Positions 62,804-64,000 of a stretch of DNA of 64,000 nucleotides are shown here, in pieces. The stretch lies in contig CM066033.1 in the NCBI GenBank assembly GCA_033557465.1, positions 708,011,637 to 708,075,636 of the forward strand, in the 5' to 3' direction. Below the pieces are notes generated by a model, which saw nothing but the letters and a program-made list of their open reading frames with translations, was not told the origin of the DNA and searched no databases. The position numbers and the translations under genes are program-made. Numbering within the stretch: position 1 is the first letter of the stretch; the number at the start of each line of letters is the position of its first letter. Source of the DNA: Ichthyophis bannanicus. Lineage: Eukaryota > Chordata > Amphibia > Gymnophiona > Ichthyophiidae.

Positions 62804-64000
62804 GCATAGTTACTCACCTGTAACAGGTGTTCTCCAGGGACAGCAGGAATCAGCCTCACTTATGGGCGATGTCAGCACCAACGGAGCCCGTGCGGAGCAA
62901 TTCCCCCAGCTTTCAAAGAAAGCCTTTGGGATTGCTGCCACGCATGTGTGGTCCTCTTCCCGCCCAAAGGAGCCATCTTGCTCAGTCAGGTCTCCTAGCT
63001 AGAGCCCTACTAAGCAGATGGCAAGGGAAGGACAAAAATAGCGACTCTTCAGGGGTGGTGGGAGGGTAGTGAAGACTGATGCCTGCTGTCCCTGGAGAAC
63101 ATCTGTTACAGGTGAGTAACTACGCTTTCTCCAGGAACAAGCAGGAAGTCAGTCCTCACTTATGGGACTCCCCAGCTAACCTGTAACCCAAAAACACCTC
63201 CGCAAGGCCGTGAGCAGGTCGATGCCCAAAGGAGCCCGAGGCTCCAGGTCCCCGGGGCGAAGCTCTCAGTAGCTGTCGAAGAAGGATAGGAGGGCAGGAG
63301 TTGCTTATACCCCGAACAGGTTACGGAGTACAGCGTGGCCGAAGGCGCTGTCCTGGCGGGACTCCCTCTGCAGGCAGTAGTGCACAGCAAAAGTGTTCGC
63401 TGAAGACCAGGTCACAGCCCAGCAGATGTCCAACAGAGGCACTGAGCGCAATGAAGCCACCGAAGCCGCCTTGGCCCAAACGCCGTGTGCGGTGATTCTC
63501 CGATCCAACAGGGCACCCGCCTTTACCTCGGCGAAGGCGATGCAGTCCACCACCCAGATGGAGAGGGTGCATTTCATGACTGCCTGCCCCTGGCGATTGG
63601 GATCGCAGGCAACAAAGAGCCAACTAGACTTGTGCTGGAGGTAGAAGGCAAGAGCCCTCTTGCAGTCGAGTGTATGTAACACTGCCAAGGCCTGGTCGGT
63701 ATGAGGTCTCGGGAAGAAGGTTGGTAAGACTATCTCTTGATTTAGATGGAAATCCGAGACAACCTTCGTTAGGAACTTGGGGTGAGTGCGGAGGACCACC
63801 CTGTTCCCACAGAACCTGGTGTAGGGAGCATCAGCCATGAGGGCCTGAAGTTCGCTGACTCGGGTAGCCGAAGTCAAAACCACCAGGAAGACCACCTTCC
63901 AGGAGAGGTGCCGAAGCGAGCAGGTCACCATCGGCCTGAAGGGTGATCGTGTAAGCTGCATGAGCACCACGTTGAGGTCCCACTCCGCCGGAGGAGGCCG
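62804..64000 (-). mobile_element. DIRS-type retrotransposon E, cut by window end
   Basis: Same family as A. The left terminus (62804-62960) contains TAGTTACTCACCTGTAACAG and AAAGAAAGCCTTTGGGATT. The internal complementary region is at 63060-63175. The recombinase gene follows on the minus strand and runs past 64000. Confidence 0.9.
63305..64000 (-). pseudogene. DIRS E tyrosine recombinase, partial
   Basis: Open from the window end to 63305. It has 'SATRVSELQAL' with the first catalytic Arg, then 'FHLNQEIVLPTFF'. The His-Arg block reads 'AHGVWAKAAS': His is present, but the second Arg of H-x-x-R is Trp (CGG to TGG type change). The nucleophile Tyr is present in 'TFAVHYCLQRES'. It is therefore probably inactive despite the open frame. 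Confidence 0.85.

Noticed and set aside
1..64000. Host protein-coding exons
   Set aside because: I looked for non-repeat coding segments with splice signals and found none; every long frame belongs to a mobile element.

Overview
This window is vertebrate genomic DNA with no recognisable host gene. It is almost entirely transposable elements, stacked inside one another. DIRS-type tyrosine-recombinase retrotransposons, CR1 and L2 LINEs, L1 relatives, tRNA-derived SINEs with L2-type tails and a few DNA transposons occur together. That mix suggests an amphibian, and my best guess is a caecilian. This is inferred from repeat content only; a lungfish or salamander is not excluded.

Layout. 1-2264 is AT-rich and unassigned; it ends in a hammerhead-like motif next to an AATAAA signal (2269-2322). 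2346-8075 is a minus-strand L1 ORF2 remnant split by a 4.3-kb terminal-inverted-repeat element (3143-7471), which itself holds tRNA-like modules, a minisatellite and two hAT-type MITEs. 8837-12924 is a full-length minus-strand L2 LINE with an intact 1013-codon ORF and a 5' end made of 139-bp tandem monomers. 13633-23600 is a pile-up of CR1 and L2 pieces. In it one L2 lies within another, and a SINE within the inner L2 was hit by an ORF1-only 'half-L1' that keeps an intact 415-codon ORF.

23630-39176 is one CR1 split by a 12-kb DIRS element (B, 25441-37479). B's tyrosine-recombinase gene is in turn split by a second, complete DIRS element of another family (A, about 26443-32163), and its gag is hit by a SINE. 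39209-46507 is a third DIRS (C, same family as B). Its reverse-transcriptase gene carries a 2.07-kb DNA transposon with 12-bp TIRs, a 3-bp target duplication and a 31-bp perfect hairpin. 46508-49527 is a fourth DIRS (D, family of A), fused to C after loss of facing ends. 49528-61830 is three consecutive CR1 copies. The first keeps an intact SGNH-hydrolase ORF1; the third is split by a full-length decayed L2 (56043-61016) that itself carries a shorter L2. A fifth DIRS (E) begins near 62804 and runs off the end.

How the genes work together. The DIRS elements encode gag, RT-RNase H and a tyrosine recombinase on the minus strand between inverted terminal repeats, with an internal complementary region that copies both ends joined head to tail. 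The LINEs encode endonuclease plus RT, and the SINEs carry L2-type 3' tails that probably recruit L2 RT. Most copies are dead through frameshifts, stops or lost catalytic residues. The intact ORFs are the L2 ORF2, the half-L1 ORF1, the CR1 SGNH ORF1 and the RT-RNase H of DIRS B.

The most unusual observation is at the DIRS ends. In both families the sense strand carries a consensus splice donor at the 3' terminus and a splice-acceptor-like sequence at the 5' terminus, so the circular junction reads like a miniature GT...AG intron.
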